From assembly GCA_910583765.1 (NCBI GenBank), contig CAJTYS010000018.1, positions 1-64,000 on the forward strand: a DNA stretch of 64,000 nucleotides, in the 5' to 3' direction. The stretch comes from an uncultured Eubacteriales bacterium (GTDB lineage: Bacteria > Bacillota > Clostridia > Peptostreptococcales > Anaerovoracaceae). Positions 17,514 to 25,263 of the stretch are shown one piece after another. The position numbers and the translations under genes were made by a program. Position 1 is the first letter of the stretch, and each line of letters begins with the position of its first letter. The notes below the pieces were generated by a model. It saw nothing but the letters and a program-made list of their open reading frames with translations, was not told the DNA's origin and searched no databases.

Positions 17514-18266
17514 TTACCGGACCACAGCTTTGCGCATCAGCAGGAACGCCAGGCCGCTGGCCACGGCGAACAGGATAAAGCAGCTGATGAACATGTGAAG
17601 CGGCGTGCAAAAGGCATAGACGGACACCTTGCCGAAAAACCTGGTGAAAGCCCCAGCGGTGACAGAATCCAGTAAAGGAAATCCAAACATGAACAGCATG
17701 GGAACGCCTACGCTAACGGCGATTTTTCCAGCTTTGTTCAGGCGGTAAAAGAGGATCGTGATCAAGTAGCCTATGGCCATGACTGCCAGAGCAATCAAAA
17801 ATTCCAGGAAAAAGCTTTTGATTTGCAGCAGCACGGGACTTTCCTTTTGAGTGTCGGTAAAGACAAAGAATAACTCATATCCCCGATAGGCATGAGCGCT
17901 TACATGGGTGATACCCTGGAGTGCGTTTTGGATCAGGTATAAAACCGTGTCCACCAGCGACATGATAGCTGCCACGGACACCATGGTCAAAAGCTTTGCC
18001 GCAAATACGGTCTTTCGGGAGCTTCCATTCTGAATGGAGAACAGGAACGTTTCCTTGAAAGTGCAAAGTCCCACCACGAAAAGAAAGACCAGGGTCGCGA
18101 ATTCGCCGCCGGAGACAGTAATGCCGCTTCCATTGAATTCTCCATGAAAGGTGAACACTGACGAGACGCTTGCCACGCAGATCAGAGCCACGATGACCAG
18201 ATAAAAAATCAGGATGGATTTTTTATGATCAGCCATTTGATATCGATAACTTGCTAATATATTCAT
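17514..18266 (-). CDS. ABC transporter permease
   Basis: This is the last gene of a leftward three-gene operon. ATG at complement 18264-18266 is chosen, with AAGGAG 10 bp upstream; a GTG three codons earlier is too near that site. The 250-residue protein has six hydrophobic segments in the pattern of ABC-2 type permeases and an extracytoplasmic loop after the third (YRGYELFFVFTDTQKES). With the ATPase and a GntR-type repressor it matches exporters of the YtrABCDEF/BcrA class, often induced by envelope-active antibiotics. The substrate cannot be told from the sequence. Confidence 0.8.
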   Translation of the reverse strand: MNILASYRYQMADHKKSILIFYLVIVALICVASVSSVFTFHGEFNGSGITVSGGEFATLVFLFVVGLCTFKETFLFSIQNGSSRKTVFAAKLLTMVSVAAIMSLVDTVLYLIQNALQGITHVSAHAYRGYELFFVFTDTQKESPVLLQIKSFFLEFLIALAVMAIGYLITILFYRLNKAGKIAVSVGVPMLFMFGFPLLDSVTAGAFTRFFGKVSVYAFCTPLHMFISCFILFAVASGLAFLLMRKAVVR

Positions 18267-18280
18267 TACAATCACACTCC

Positions 18281-19132
18281 TTAAGAATTGGTCAGCTGTA
18301 TGAACAGCTTTTGCAGATCCAGACTGGTCACTTCAAGCTCCGCCGGAACTTGGTCCGCAGCTGGCAATCCCATGATATAGGCTGTTTTCAGCCCGCCCAG
18401 CGCATCTATCCCGATTACCTTCTTCCCCTCAATGAAGGCGTCTACCAGACTGGCTTTGCCGGAAACCGTATAGCCTTTTGCCAATAAGGATTCGCAGGAT
18501 TCACGACATATGATTTTTCCCTGTTTGATGATGACAATGTCCTCGATGATCCCAGACACCTCTTCGATCAAATGTGTGGAAATCACAATGGTGCATGGGT
18601 TGCTGCTGTACTTTTCAATGAGGATCTTGTAAAACAGATCTCGGTGATTCGCGTCCAGCCCCAAAACAGGTTCATCCAGCAGCACATAAGGCGTGTTCAC
18701 TGAAAGCGCCAGGATAATCTTGAAAATCGAAGAATATCCGGTGGAAAGGGCGCGGATCCGCTTTGTGGTGTCAAGCTGGAACTTGTCTGCCAGGCTTTCT
18801 GCGTAGTCAAGATCAAAGTCTGGATAATAATTTTTCGTCCAGCGAAAGGCTTCCCTGATTTTCATCCGTTCTGGATATAGCGTCTTCTCGCTCATCAGGT
18901 AGAGCAGCTGCTGCGCCTTGTCGTTTTCCGTTGCCAAAAGGCCATTCACATGGATCTCTCCCTGATCGGGGAAAATGCGGTTGGATATGGCGTTGAGCAG
19001 GGTGGTTTTTCCCGCGCCGTTTCTTCCCAGCAGTCCATAAATCTTGTTTTCCTCGAAACAGAGGGAAACATCATCTATGGCGCAGATGTCACCAAATCGT
19101 TTTGTCACGTTTTTTACTTGGATTCCGTTCAT
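18281..19132 (-). CDS. ABC transporter ATP-binding protein (YtrB/BcrA-like)
   Basis: The 283-residue ATPase has Walker A GRNGAGKTT (about residue 36), Walker B YVLLDEPVLGLD and the H-loop STHLIEE. The signature is ALSTGYSS rather than LSGGQ, a variant seen in YtrB-like ATPases. The C-terminal about 70 residues lack further motifs. Its ATG overlaps the stop of the upstream GntR gene by 4 bp, and its stop lies 14 bp before the permease, so the three genes are one unit. It powers export by the adjacent permease. Confidence 0.9.
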   Translation of the reverse strand: MNGIQVKNVTKRFGDICAIDDVSLCFEENKIYGLLGRNGAGKTTLLNAISNRIFPDQGEIHVNGLLATENDKAQQLLYLMSEKTLYPERMKIREAFRWTKNYYPDFDLDYAESLADKFQLDTTKRIRALSTGYSSIFKIILALSVNTPYVLLDEPVLGLDANHRDLFYKILIEKYSSNPCTIVISTHLIEEVSGIIEDIVIIKQGKIICRESCESLLAKGYTVSGKASLVDAFIEGKKVIGIDALGGLKTAYIMGLPAADQVPAELEVTSLDLQKLFIQLTNS

Positions 19133-19497
19133 TTTTCAAAACCCCTTTCCACCAGTTTTATCACGTCTTCTGCTGATAAATTCAGCCGTTTGGCTTCTTC
19201 TACCAAGCTGGAGATAAAACTTTCATAAAACTGATTTTTTCTGATTTCCTGCAGCTGCCGCGCTGCTCCTTTGCTTACAAACATTCCCACACCCCTCTTT
19301 TTATACACGATTTTTTCATCTACCAGTTTGTTGACCCCTTTCAGCGCTGTGGCTGGGTTGATTTTATAATTGGCCGACAGCTCTGTGATGGACGGGATCT
19401 GTTCTTCCTCCGGAAAAGCGCCAGATAATATGGCGTCCTCGATGCCTTCGGCGATCTGCTGGAAGATCGGCTTTCCCGAATCAAGATTCAACTTCAT
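19129..19497 (-). CDS. GntR-family transcriptional regulator, YtrA subfamily
   Basis: The start at complement 19495-19497 is supported by GGGAGGGG just upstream and gives the family start MKLNLDSGKPIFQQIAEGIEDAI. The 122-residue protein consists of a winged helix (SITELSANYKINPATALKGVNKLVDEKIVYKKRGVGMFV) and a short helical tail, which is the YtrA architecture lacking a large effector domain. Such proteins repress their own ABC operon by binding repeats near the promoter. It is first in the operon, so it is autoregulated if the family rule holds. Repeated TTAGTCA elements lie just downstream of the -10 box. Confidence 0.9.
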   Translation of the reverse strand: MKLNLDSGKPIFQQIAEGIEDAILSGAFPEEEQIPSITELSANYKINPATALKGVNKLVDEKIVYKKRGVGMFVSKGAARQLQEIRKNQFYESFISSLVEEAKRLNLSAEDVIKLVERGFEK

Positions 19498-19607
19498 GAA
19501 ACCCCTCCCTTCTAAATTTTTTGAACCAATGCGGCGCTGGACAAAGATACTGCCTGTCAACGAAGTGGATACGCCGCCTGTTCATGGGTTTATTGGCTAA
19601 GCGGTTA

Positions 19608-19663
19608 ATTACTTGACTAACTAACCATGTGACTAATATACTACTGCCATCATATCCTGTCAA
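19608..19663 (-). promoter_or_regulatory. Promoter and candidate operator of the GntR-ABC operon
   Basis: On the minus strand, TTGACA (19658-19663), a 17-bp spacer and TATATT (19635-19640) form a strong promoter. Immediately downstream two TTAGTCA repeats (around 19630-19636 and 19613-19619) lie where a YtrA-type repressor would bind. Confidence 0.7.
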
Positions 19664-19699
19664 GAGGAAATCGAAAAAATTTTCAGGGAATTTGCGCAT

Positions 19700-19735
19700 A
19701 AAAAATGGCACAGCCAGATAAAAAGGCCATGCCAT
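19700..19735 (-). terminator. Terminator of kal
   Basis: On the minus strand ATGGCATGGCC pairs with GGCTGTGCCAT (two mismatches) and is followed by six T residues. It lies 20 bp past the kal stop. Confidence 0.75.
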
Positions 19736-19754
19736 CCATGATGGAGCTGAAAAC

Positions 19755-20144
19755 TTACTTTCTTTTTGCTTCTTTTGGGGTCACGCAGATGCCCTTTGCC
19801 CGGCACACGATGATCGGCTCGTCCAGGAAGTCCGCAGCAGAAGGGCTGATATCCGGTCTCGCGGCTACCACTTTCTTGGCCACGAACTCCATTTTCCTAG
19901 AGGTGTTGCCCATTTCCGTGATTTCCCCATAAGCCTCGATGTAATCCCCAGCATAAGTAGGCGCCAGGAATTCCACCTCATCATAGCGCAGGAACAATCC
20001 CTCGTCTCCGTCCGCTTTGATCAAAAGTTCCGTTGCCACATCGCCGAACAAATGCACCATGTGCGCGCCATCCACCAGGCTCCCGCCATAGTGGGCGTCC
20101 TTGTGTGACATTCTCAGTCTTATGGTTGAAGTGATTTTTTCCAT
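19755..20144 (-). CDS. kal: 3-aminobutyryl-CoA ammonia-lyase
   Basis: Kal removes ammonia from L-3-aminobutyryl-CoA to give crotonyl-CoA in lysine fermentation. The 129-residue hot-dog-fold protein has the length and phrases of the family: [31 protein letters not shown], then [21 protein letters not shown] and [19 protein letters not shown] precedes the ATG. It is read leftward, away from the rest of the pathway genes, from a good -24/-12 promoter, so it is probably switched on by the divergently encoded sigma-54 activator. Its terminator follows at once, so it is a single-gene unit. Confidence 0.93.
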   Translation of the reverse strand: MEKITSTIRLRMSHKDAHYGGSLVDGAHMVHLFGDVATELLIKADGDEGLFLRYDEVEFLAPTYAGDYIEAYGEITEMGNTSRKMEFVAKKVVAARPDISPSAADFLDEPIIVCRAKGICVTPKEAKRK

Positions 20145-20184
20145 GATTTCATTCTCCTTTTTTTCATTGATACATTATTTAATT

Positions 20185-20199
20185 GCAAAACCTATGCCA
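20185..20199 (-). promoter_or_regulatory. Sigma-54 (-24/-12) promoter of kal
   Basis: The minus strand reads TGGCAT, 5 bp, TTGC, matching the consensus TGGCAC-N5-TTGC at nine of ten positions with invariant GG and GC. It ends about 40 bp before the kal start. Confidence 0.8.
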
Positions 20200-20229
20200 A
20201 TAGTATATCATTGAAATAAGCCAATGGGT

Positions 20230-20245
20230 GAACCGATTTCGCATC
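20230..20245. promoter_or_regulatory. Candidate binding site of the sigma-54 activator in the kal/regulator gap
   Basis: GAACCG-N4-CGCATC shares its left half and 4-bp spacer with the palindrome GAACTG-N4-CGGTTC at 22414-22429 ahead of kdd. It lies between the kal -24 box and the activator start, so it could serve activation of kal and autoregulation. The match is imperfect (two arm mismatches). Confidence 0.5.
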
Positions 20246-20268
20246 GCTAAAAAAGGAGTGAACAGATT

Positions 20269-22341
20269 ATGTATCAGAATTATGGGATGGAACGAGTGAT
20301 GGAGCCAAAGCAGGTGCTGCCCACTTCTGCGTGGAAAGTGGACAATAACAGGGAGATTTTCCCCTGGGAAATGCGCATCAGCATCAAGCGGATCCATATA
20401 GAAGGCACCAGCTTCCGGCAGATTTCCATGGAAGCCAATCATAACGAGGAGATCATAAAAGAAAAGATCATGGACATTGTCATCAAGCGGGGGAAGCTCC
20501 ATAATCCAGTGACGGACACAGGCGGGCTGCTGTATGGGACCGTGGAGGAGATTGGCGGTCAGTACCGAAACCCCAAGGACTTGGAGGTGGGGGAAGAAGT
20601 CCTCTGCAACGCGTCTTTGGCCACTCTGCCCATTTACATCAGCAGGATCACGAAGGTTGACATGGCCTATACCCAGGTAGAGGCAGAGGGTTACGCCATT
20701 GTGACAGACGGGGTTCCCGTGGTGCGCAGGCCAGGAGGAGTTCCTGTGGATCTGCTGCTGTTCACCTTTAACGAATCAGGGACCATCTACCGAGTCAGCA
20801 CGGCCGCGGAGGGAAAACGGCGGTTTTTAGTGGTGGGAAACAATCTGATGATGAATCTGCTGTTCGGTTACACCATCCGCACAGTGGCTGGCAAAGATGC
20901 GGAGATCATCTGCCTGTTTGATGAAAAGACGGACATGGTGGTAAAAGGAAAGTCCATTGACCAGCTGATGGAGCTGGTGTTCACAGAGATCCATTACGTG
21001 AATATCCTAAAGCCCATGGACTGTCTCAGCAGGTTCAATGGGGAAAATCTGGTGGACCTTTCTGTGAACTGCGCGGACATCCCTGGAGCGGAAACCATCA
21101 ACATTTTAGCCACCAGATCCGGAGGGACGGTGATTTTCGCCAATTTGATCAGCAATTACAATATTGCTCTTTACATCACGGAATCCGTTTCCCGCCAACT
21201 GGACATTCGGTGCGCGGACGGCTATCTGGAGGCTTATGACAAATTCGACATTCAGCTGGTGAAAGAGCTGGCTCCTTTCCTGGAGCAGGCAGTGACCACA
21301 AGGGAACGGACCAGGCCCGCGCAAGATGAAAAAAGCAGGGAAGAGCGGCTCTTCGACGCGTCAGGATATAAGAGCAGTCTGGCGGAAGATTTTGTGTCAG
21401 AAAGCAGGGCCATGGCCGCTGTTTTAGATGAAATCATCAGCGTTTCCAAGTATGACTGCAACGTGCTGATCACTGGAGACACAGGGGTGGGAAAAGAAAA
21501 GGTGGCCAATATCATACAGAAAAACAGCAGCAGGAAGATGCAGCCTTTTGTGAAAATCAACTGCGCGTCCATTTCTCCGAATCTCATTGAATCAGAGTTT
21601 TTCGGCTATGAAAAAGGGGCTTTCACAGGCGCCAACGCTGCAGGAAAAAAAGGATATTTCGAGACCGCGGACAATGGGGTGATCTTTCTGGATGAAGTGG
21701 GCGAGCTGCCCCTGGATATCCAGGCCAAGCTGCTGCGGGTCATTCAGGACGGCGAGTTTTTTCGGGTAGGAGGCAGCACGCCGGTGAAAACCAATGTGCG
21801 CATCTTGTCTGCCACTAATCGGGACCTGGAAGGGTTCATCGAAGAAAAGCTCTTTCGGCGGGACCTTTACTATAGGCTCAACGTGTTTCCCATTAAAGTG
21901 CCGCCCCTCAGCAAGCGAAAGGCCGATATCCCGCCGCTGATCCGCCACTTTATCAGGGATTACTGCGAAAAATTCGGGATCCAGCGGAGCATTGATGATG
22001 ACGCGGTGGATTATCTGCGGCAGTGTGAGTGGCCGGGAAATATCCGAGAGCTGGAGAATGTGGTGCAGAGGCTGCTGATTTCCTGTAAAGACGAGCGCAT
22101 CACAGTGCTGGACGTGATGAAAGAGCTCCATGGTGACATGATGGAGACTTCCTCCTTTGAATTGAACGAAGAGCAGGCGGGCGGAGAAATGAACTTGGAT
22201 CTGGAGCAAATGGTCAGTAATTTTGAAAAGAATATCATCCGTTATGCCTGTGAAAAGCACGGTTCCACCCGAAAAGCCGCCAAAGCTATTGGGATCAGCC
22301 AGACCCAGCTGGTGCGGAAAAAAAAGAAATATGAACTTTAG
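20269..22341 (+). CDS. Sigma-54-dependent activator with a Kdd-derived sensor domain
   Basis: The 690-residue protein has three parts. Residues about 1-350 align along their length with the adjacent 3,5-diaminohexanoate dehydrogenase: HNPVTDTGGLLYGTVEEIGG against KNPWTGSGGMLIGTVKEVGP of Kdd, then LEVGEEV against LKPGDKI, and LVDLSVNC against LADIVINC. The NAD loop is lost: Kdd has GGGGKSG at 190-196 where this protein has GNNLMMN. Residues about 375-610 form the AAA+ domain with Walker A GDTGVGKE (403), GAFTGA (450) and VIFLDEVGELP. The C-terminus is a Fis-type helix-turn-helix (STRKAAKAIGISQTQLVRKKK). A strong AGGAG precedes ATG 20269. It most likely senses a lysine-pathway metabolite and turns on kal and kdd-kam-ato. 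The ligand is inference. Confidence 0.92.
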   Translation: MYQNYGMERVMEPKQVLPTSAWKVDNNREIFPWEMRISIKRIHIEGTSFRQISMEANHNEEIIKEKIMDIVIKRGKLHNPVTDTGGLLYGTVEEIGGQYRNPKDLEVGEEVLCNASLATLPIYISRITKVDMAYTQVEAEGYAIVTDGVPVVRRPGGVPVDLLLFTFNESGTIYRVSTAAEGKRRFLVVGNNLMMNLLFGYTIRTVAGKDAEIICLFDEKTDMVVKGKSIDQLMELVFTEIHYVNILKPMDCLSRFNGENLVDLSVNCADIPGAETINILATRSGGTVIFANLISNYNIALYITESVSRQLDIRCADGYLEAYDKFDIQLVKELAPFLEQAVTTRERTRPAQDEKSREERLFDASGYKSSLAEDFVSESRAMAAVLDEIISVSKYDCNVLITGDTGVGKEKVANIIQKNSSRKMQPFVKINCASISPNLIESEFFGYEKGAFTGANAAGKKGYFETADNGVIFLDEVGELPLDIQAKLLRVIQDGEFFRVGGSTPVKTNVRILSATNRDLEGFIEEKLFRRDLYYRLNVFPIKVPPLSKRKADIPPLIRHFIRDYCEKFGIQRSIDDDAVDYLRQCEWPGNIRELENVVQRLLISCKDERITVLDVMKELHGDMMETSSFELNEEQAGGEMNLDLEQMVSNFEKNIIRYACEKHGSTRKAAKAIGISQTQLVRKKKKYEL

Positions 22342-22352
22342 CGGTTTGAAAT

Positions 22353-22387
22353 GGTCGGTCCCCACTGCGGGGAGCCGGCTATTTTTT
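22353..22387 (+). terminator. Terminator after the sigma-54 activator gene
   Basis: CGGTCCCC pairs with GGGGAGCCG (one bulged base) and is followed by ATTTTTT. It separates the activator gene from the kdd operon, which has its own promoter. Confidence 0.7.
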
Positions 22388-22413
22388 CGCTATGGGATCA
22401 GGTATAAAACGGC

Positions 22414-22461
22414 GAACTGAAAACGGTTCACATAAATTTGGATTTGAGTAAAAAACGGTTC
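22414..22461. promoter_or_regulatory. Candidate upstream activator sites for the kdd operon
   Basis: A palindrome GAACTG-AAAA-CGGTTC (22414-22429) and a second CGGTTC half-site (22456-22461) lie 32 bp apart, about three helical turns. They sit 53-100 bp before the -24 box, the usual distance for a bacterial enhancer-binding protein. A related GAACCG site lies beside kal. Confidence 0.6.
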
Positions 22462-22513
22462 GATTTTAGATGAGAAAAAACAGAAAACCTGTAATTTTCA
22501 ATAAATAGCAAAC

Positions 22514-22528
22514 TGGCACGCTGCTTGC
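22514..22528 (+). promoter_or_regulatory. Sigma-54 (-24/-12) promoter of the kdd operon
   Basis: TGGCAC, 5 bp, TTGCA: a full match to the -24/-12 consensus. It lies about 80 bp before the kdd ATG. Confidence 0.88.
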
Positions 22529-22608
22529 AATATATTAGGGTAACTATGCCGGCCGCATATCAATTGGATTTTATGACACTTTATTGATTTTTCAGGAGGA
22601 ACGATATT

Positions 22609-23640
22609 ATGAAAAAAGGATGCCCTTACGGAACACATAGAGTTATTTCACCAAAAGGCGTGTTGCCACAGCCCGCGGACGTGATCGACAACAATATGGA
22701 AATTTATGATAACGAGGTGCTCATCGATGTGAAGACCTTGAACGTGGACTCTGCTTCTTTTACGGAAATCGAAAAGAGAGCAGGCGGAGACGTAGAGGAA
22801 ATCAAGAAGATCATGATGGGGATCGTTGAAAAGGCTGGAAAGCACAAGAACCCGTGGACTGGTTCCGGCGGCATGCTCATCGGAACAGTCAAAGAGGTTG
22901 GACCTGCTTACGTAGGCGACCTGAAGCCAGGAGACAAAATCGCTACGTTAGTTTCTCTGTCCCTGACTCCGCTGGTGATCGAAGAGATCCACGAAATCAG
23001 ACCAGACATCGACCAGGTGGACATCACTGGCCAGGCCATTCTCTTCCAGAGCGGGATCTATGCCAAATTGCCTGACGACATGCCGGAAGGACTGGCCCTT
23101 TCCGCATTGGACGTAGCCGGCGCGCCGGCCCAGACCGCGAAGCTGGTAAAACCAGGAGACACCGTAGTTGTCATCGGCGGCGGCGGAAAATCCGGATTGC
23201 TCTGTCTTTATGAAGCAAAGAAGAGGGCTGGCGTGACAGGAAAAGTCATTTGCGTGGGCGGCTCTCCAAAGTCCACCAACAGAGCCAAGAGCCTGGATCT
23301 GGCGGACGAATACTTTGCCTTTGACGCCACGGACGCTGTAGGCATGTACAACAAGATCATGGAACTGACAGATGGACAGCTGGCGGACATTGTCATCAAC
23401 TGCGTGAATATTGAGAACACGGAAATGGCGTCCATTCTGGCATGCAAAGACAATGGCACGGTTTATTTCTTCTCCATGGCCACCAGCTTCACCAAGGCTG
23501 CCCTGGGAGCGGAAGGCGTTGGAAAAGACGTGAACATGATCGTTGGGAACGGATACACCAAGGGCCATGCGGAAATCACGCTGCAGGTGCTGCGGGAGAG
23601 TGAGGCTTTGCGCAATTTATTCGCCGAAATGTACGCTTAG
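22609..23640 (+). CDS. kdd: L-erythro-3,5-diaminohexanoate dehydrogenase
   Basis: Kdd oxidatively deaminates (3S,5S)-3,5-diaminohexanoate to 3-keto-5-aminohexanoate with NAD(P). The 343-residue protein has the family start KGCPYGTHRVISPKGVLPQPA, the ASFTEIE and WTGSGGMLIGTVKEVGP segments and an intact Rossmann loop VVVIGGGGKSG (186-196). Its sigma-54 promoter and AGGAGGA ribosome site are clear. It is the first gene of the catabolic run; a pair of palindromic repeats lies between it and kamA, so part of the transcription may stop there, giving more Kdd than mutases. Confidence 0.95.
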   Translation: MKKGCPYGTHRVISPKGVLPQPADVIDNNMEIYDNEVLIDVKTLNVDSASFTEIEKRAGGDVEEIKKIMMGIVEKAGKHKNPWTGSGGMLIGTVKEVGPAYVGDLKPGDKIATLVSLSLTPLVIEEIHEIRPDIDQVDITGQAILFQSGIYAKLPDDMPEGLALSALDVAGAPAQTAKLVKPGDTVVVIGGGGKSGLLCLYEAKKRAGVTGKVICVGGSPKSTNRAKSLDLADEYFAFDATDAVGMYNKIMELTDGQLADIVINCVNIENTEMASILACKDNGTVYFFSMATSFTKAALGAEGVGKDVNMIVGNGYTKGHAEITLQVLRESEALRNLFAEMYA

Positions 23641-23647
23641 GCTTGTT

Positions 23648-23749
23648 AAAATCTTCCCTGGCGTTGTTGCTGCGTCCGGCATCCGTACTCACGTACTATG
23701 GGTACGCTCCGTGCGGCTGCCGGGCTTGCGCCTAGCCAGGAAAGATTTT
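23648..23749. repeat. Palindromic interspersed repeat, copy 1
   Basis: A 102-bp imperfect inverted repeat with arms AAAATCTTCCCTGGC and GCCAGGAAAGATTTT at the ends and ACGTACTATGGGTACG at the tip. It is followed by one more T, so in RNA it could act as a terminator or 3' stabiliser for kdd. Shares the tip and TCCGTGCGGCTGCCGG with copy 2. Confidence 0.75.
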
Positions 23750-23779
23750 TCCTGCGCCTAAGCTGGGAACAGCATCTTG

Positions 23780-23884
23780 AAAATGAATTTTACGAGTTGT
23801 TGTGTTCGGCAGATCTGTTCACGTACTATTAGGTACGCTCCGTGCGGCTGCCGGACTGCGCGCAGTATGTTGAAAAATGATTTT
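23780..23884. repeat. Palindromic interspersed repeat, copy 2
   Basis: A second, more diverged member with AAAATGAATTTT at the left end and AAAAATGATTTT at the right end. The tip (CACGTACTATTAGGTACG) and the right-arm core TCCGTGCGGCTGCCGG match copy 1. The two copies have the same orientation, 30 bp apart, like the paired palindromes of REP/BIME elements. Confidence 0.7.
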
Positions 23885-23943
23885 AGTTTATCTCTGAAGG
23901 GGAGCCGCTGGAGCTGGCTCTATTGTGAAAAGGAGAGAAGGTA

Positions 23944-25206
23944 ATGAGTAATATTAGAAATTGGAAGGATGTCGCCTTATGGAAGGATGTGACGGATGAG
24001 CAGTGGAACGATTGGCACTGGCAGGTGGCCAACCGGCTGACCACTGTGGATCAGATCGCTCAGGTGGTGAATCTGACGGATCAGGAAAAGGAAGATATCG
24101 CTCAGGTCATGAATGGCTTTCGGGTAGGGATCACGCCGTACTACGCTTCCCTCATGGATCCGGATGATCCGAGATGTCCTGTGCGGATGCAGGCGGTGCC
24201 GGTGCTCCAGGAAATGCACCAGGACGCAGCTGACATGGCTGACCCGCTCCACGAGGATGAGGATTCACCGGCTCCGGGGCTGACTCACCGCTATCCGGAC
24301 AGGGTGCTGTTCCTCATAACGGACCAGTGCTCCATGTACTGCAGGCACTGCACCAGGAGAAGGCTGGCCGGGGAAACGGACGGAGCCAGGAGCAGGGAAG
24401 ACATTGACGCGTGCATCGAATACATCAGGAAAACGCCAGTGGTAAGGGACGTGCTGCTGTCAGGCGGCGACTGCCTGTGCGTGGAAGACGATGTTTTGGA
24501 ATACATCATCAGCGAACTGCGCAAGATCGATCACGTGGAGATCGTCAGGCTGGGCTCCAGGACTCCGGTGGTCATGCCAATGCGTATCACAGACAAATTG
24601 TGCGACATGCTGAAAAAGTACCATCCAATCTGGCTTAACACCCATTTCAACCATTCCAAGGAAATGACGCCGCAGGCAGCGGAAGCCTGCCGGAAACTGG
24701 CGGACGCTGGAATCCCTCTGGGCAACCAGTCTGTGCTGCTGCGTGGAGTCAACGATTGTCCGCACATCATGCGGGACTTGGTGCATGATCTGGTGAAAAA
24801 CAGAGTCAGGCCGTACTACATTTACCAGTGCGACTTGTCCCTGGGCATCGGTCATTTCAGAACCACGGTTTCCAAAGGAATCGAAATCATCGAAGGGCTG
24901 CGGGGTCATACCTCTGGCTATGCGGTGCCGACCTTTGTGGTGGACGCTCCGGGCGGCGGCGGCAAGACTCCAGTAATGCCGCAGTATGTGATTTCCCAGA
25001 CACCGCACAAGGTGATCCTGCGAAACTACGAAGGCGTGATCACCACGTACACAGAACCGCAGCATCAGGAAGAACTTCCATGCACCTGCGACTACTGCAC
25101 GGGAAAGAAAGAATATCATTATGAAGGCGTGGCAGGATTGGCCCAGGGCGAACGGATGGCCATGGAACCGCAAGGCCTGCTGCGGCACGAGAGAAACAAG
25201 AAATAA
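23944..25206 (+). CDS. kamA: Lysine 2,3-aminomutase
   Basis: KamA is a radical SAM, PLP-dependent enzyme that converts L-lysine to L-beta-lysine, the first step of lysine fermentation. The 420-residue length is normal. The radical SAM cluster ligands are C129, C133 and C136 (CSMYCRHC), the PLP lysine lies in PGGGGK (Lys341) and the C-terminal zinc-binding cysteines are C380, C382 and C385 (CTCDYC). These features and the kam gene context separate it from EpmB and from glutamate 2,3-aminomutase. It is oxygen-sensitive, in keeping with a strict anaerobe. Confidence 0.96.
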   Translation: MSNIRNWKDVALWKDVTDEQWNDWHWQVANRLTTVDQIAQVVNLTDQEKEDIAQVMNGFRVGITPYYASLMDPDDPRCPVRMQAVPVLQEMHQDAADMADPLHEDEDSPAPGLTHRYPDRVLFLITDQCSMYCRHCTRRRLAGETDGARSREDIDACIEYIRKTPVVRDVLLSGGDCLCVEDDVLEYIISELRKIDHVEIVRLGSRTPVVMPMRITDKLCDMLKKYHPIWLNTHFNHSKEMTPQAAEACRKLADAGIPLGNQSVLLRGVNDCPHIMRDLVHDLVKNRVRPYYIYQCDLSLGIGHFRTTVSKGIEIIEGLRGHTSGYAVPTFVVDAPGGGGKTPVMPQYVISQTPHKVILRNYEGVITTYTEPQHQEELPCTCDYCTGKKEYHYEGVAGLAQGERMAMEPQGLLRHERNKK

Positions 25207-25263
25207 AACAGGAACAAGGCCGAAGAACGCCTGATTTCCATGAAAACAAGGAGGGAGCACGTC

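Larger units (their letters stand above)
23641..23943. other. Gap between kdd and kamA filled by two palindromic repeats
   Basis: The 303-bp gap holds no gene. Nearly all of it is two long imperfect hairpins (23648-23749 and 23780-23884); the remainder carries the kamA ribosome site (AAAGGAGAGAAGG). No sigma-54 or convincing sigma-A promoter is seen before kamA, so kamA is probably reached by readthrough from kdd. Confidence 0.6.
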
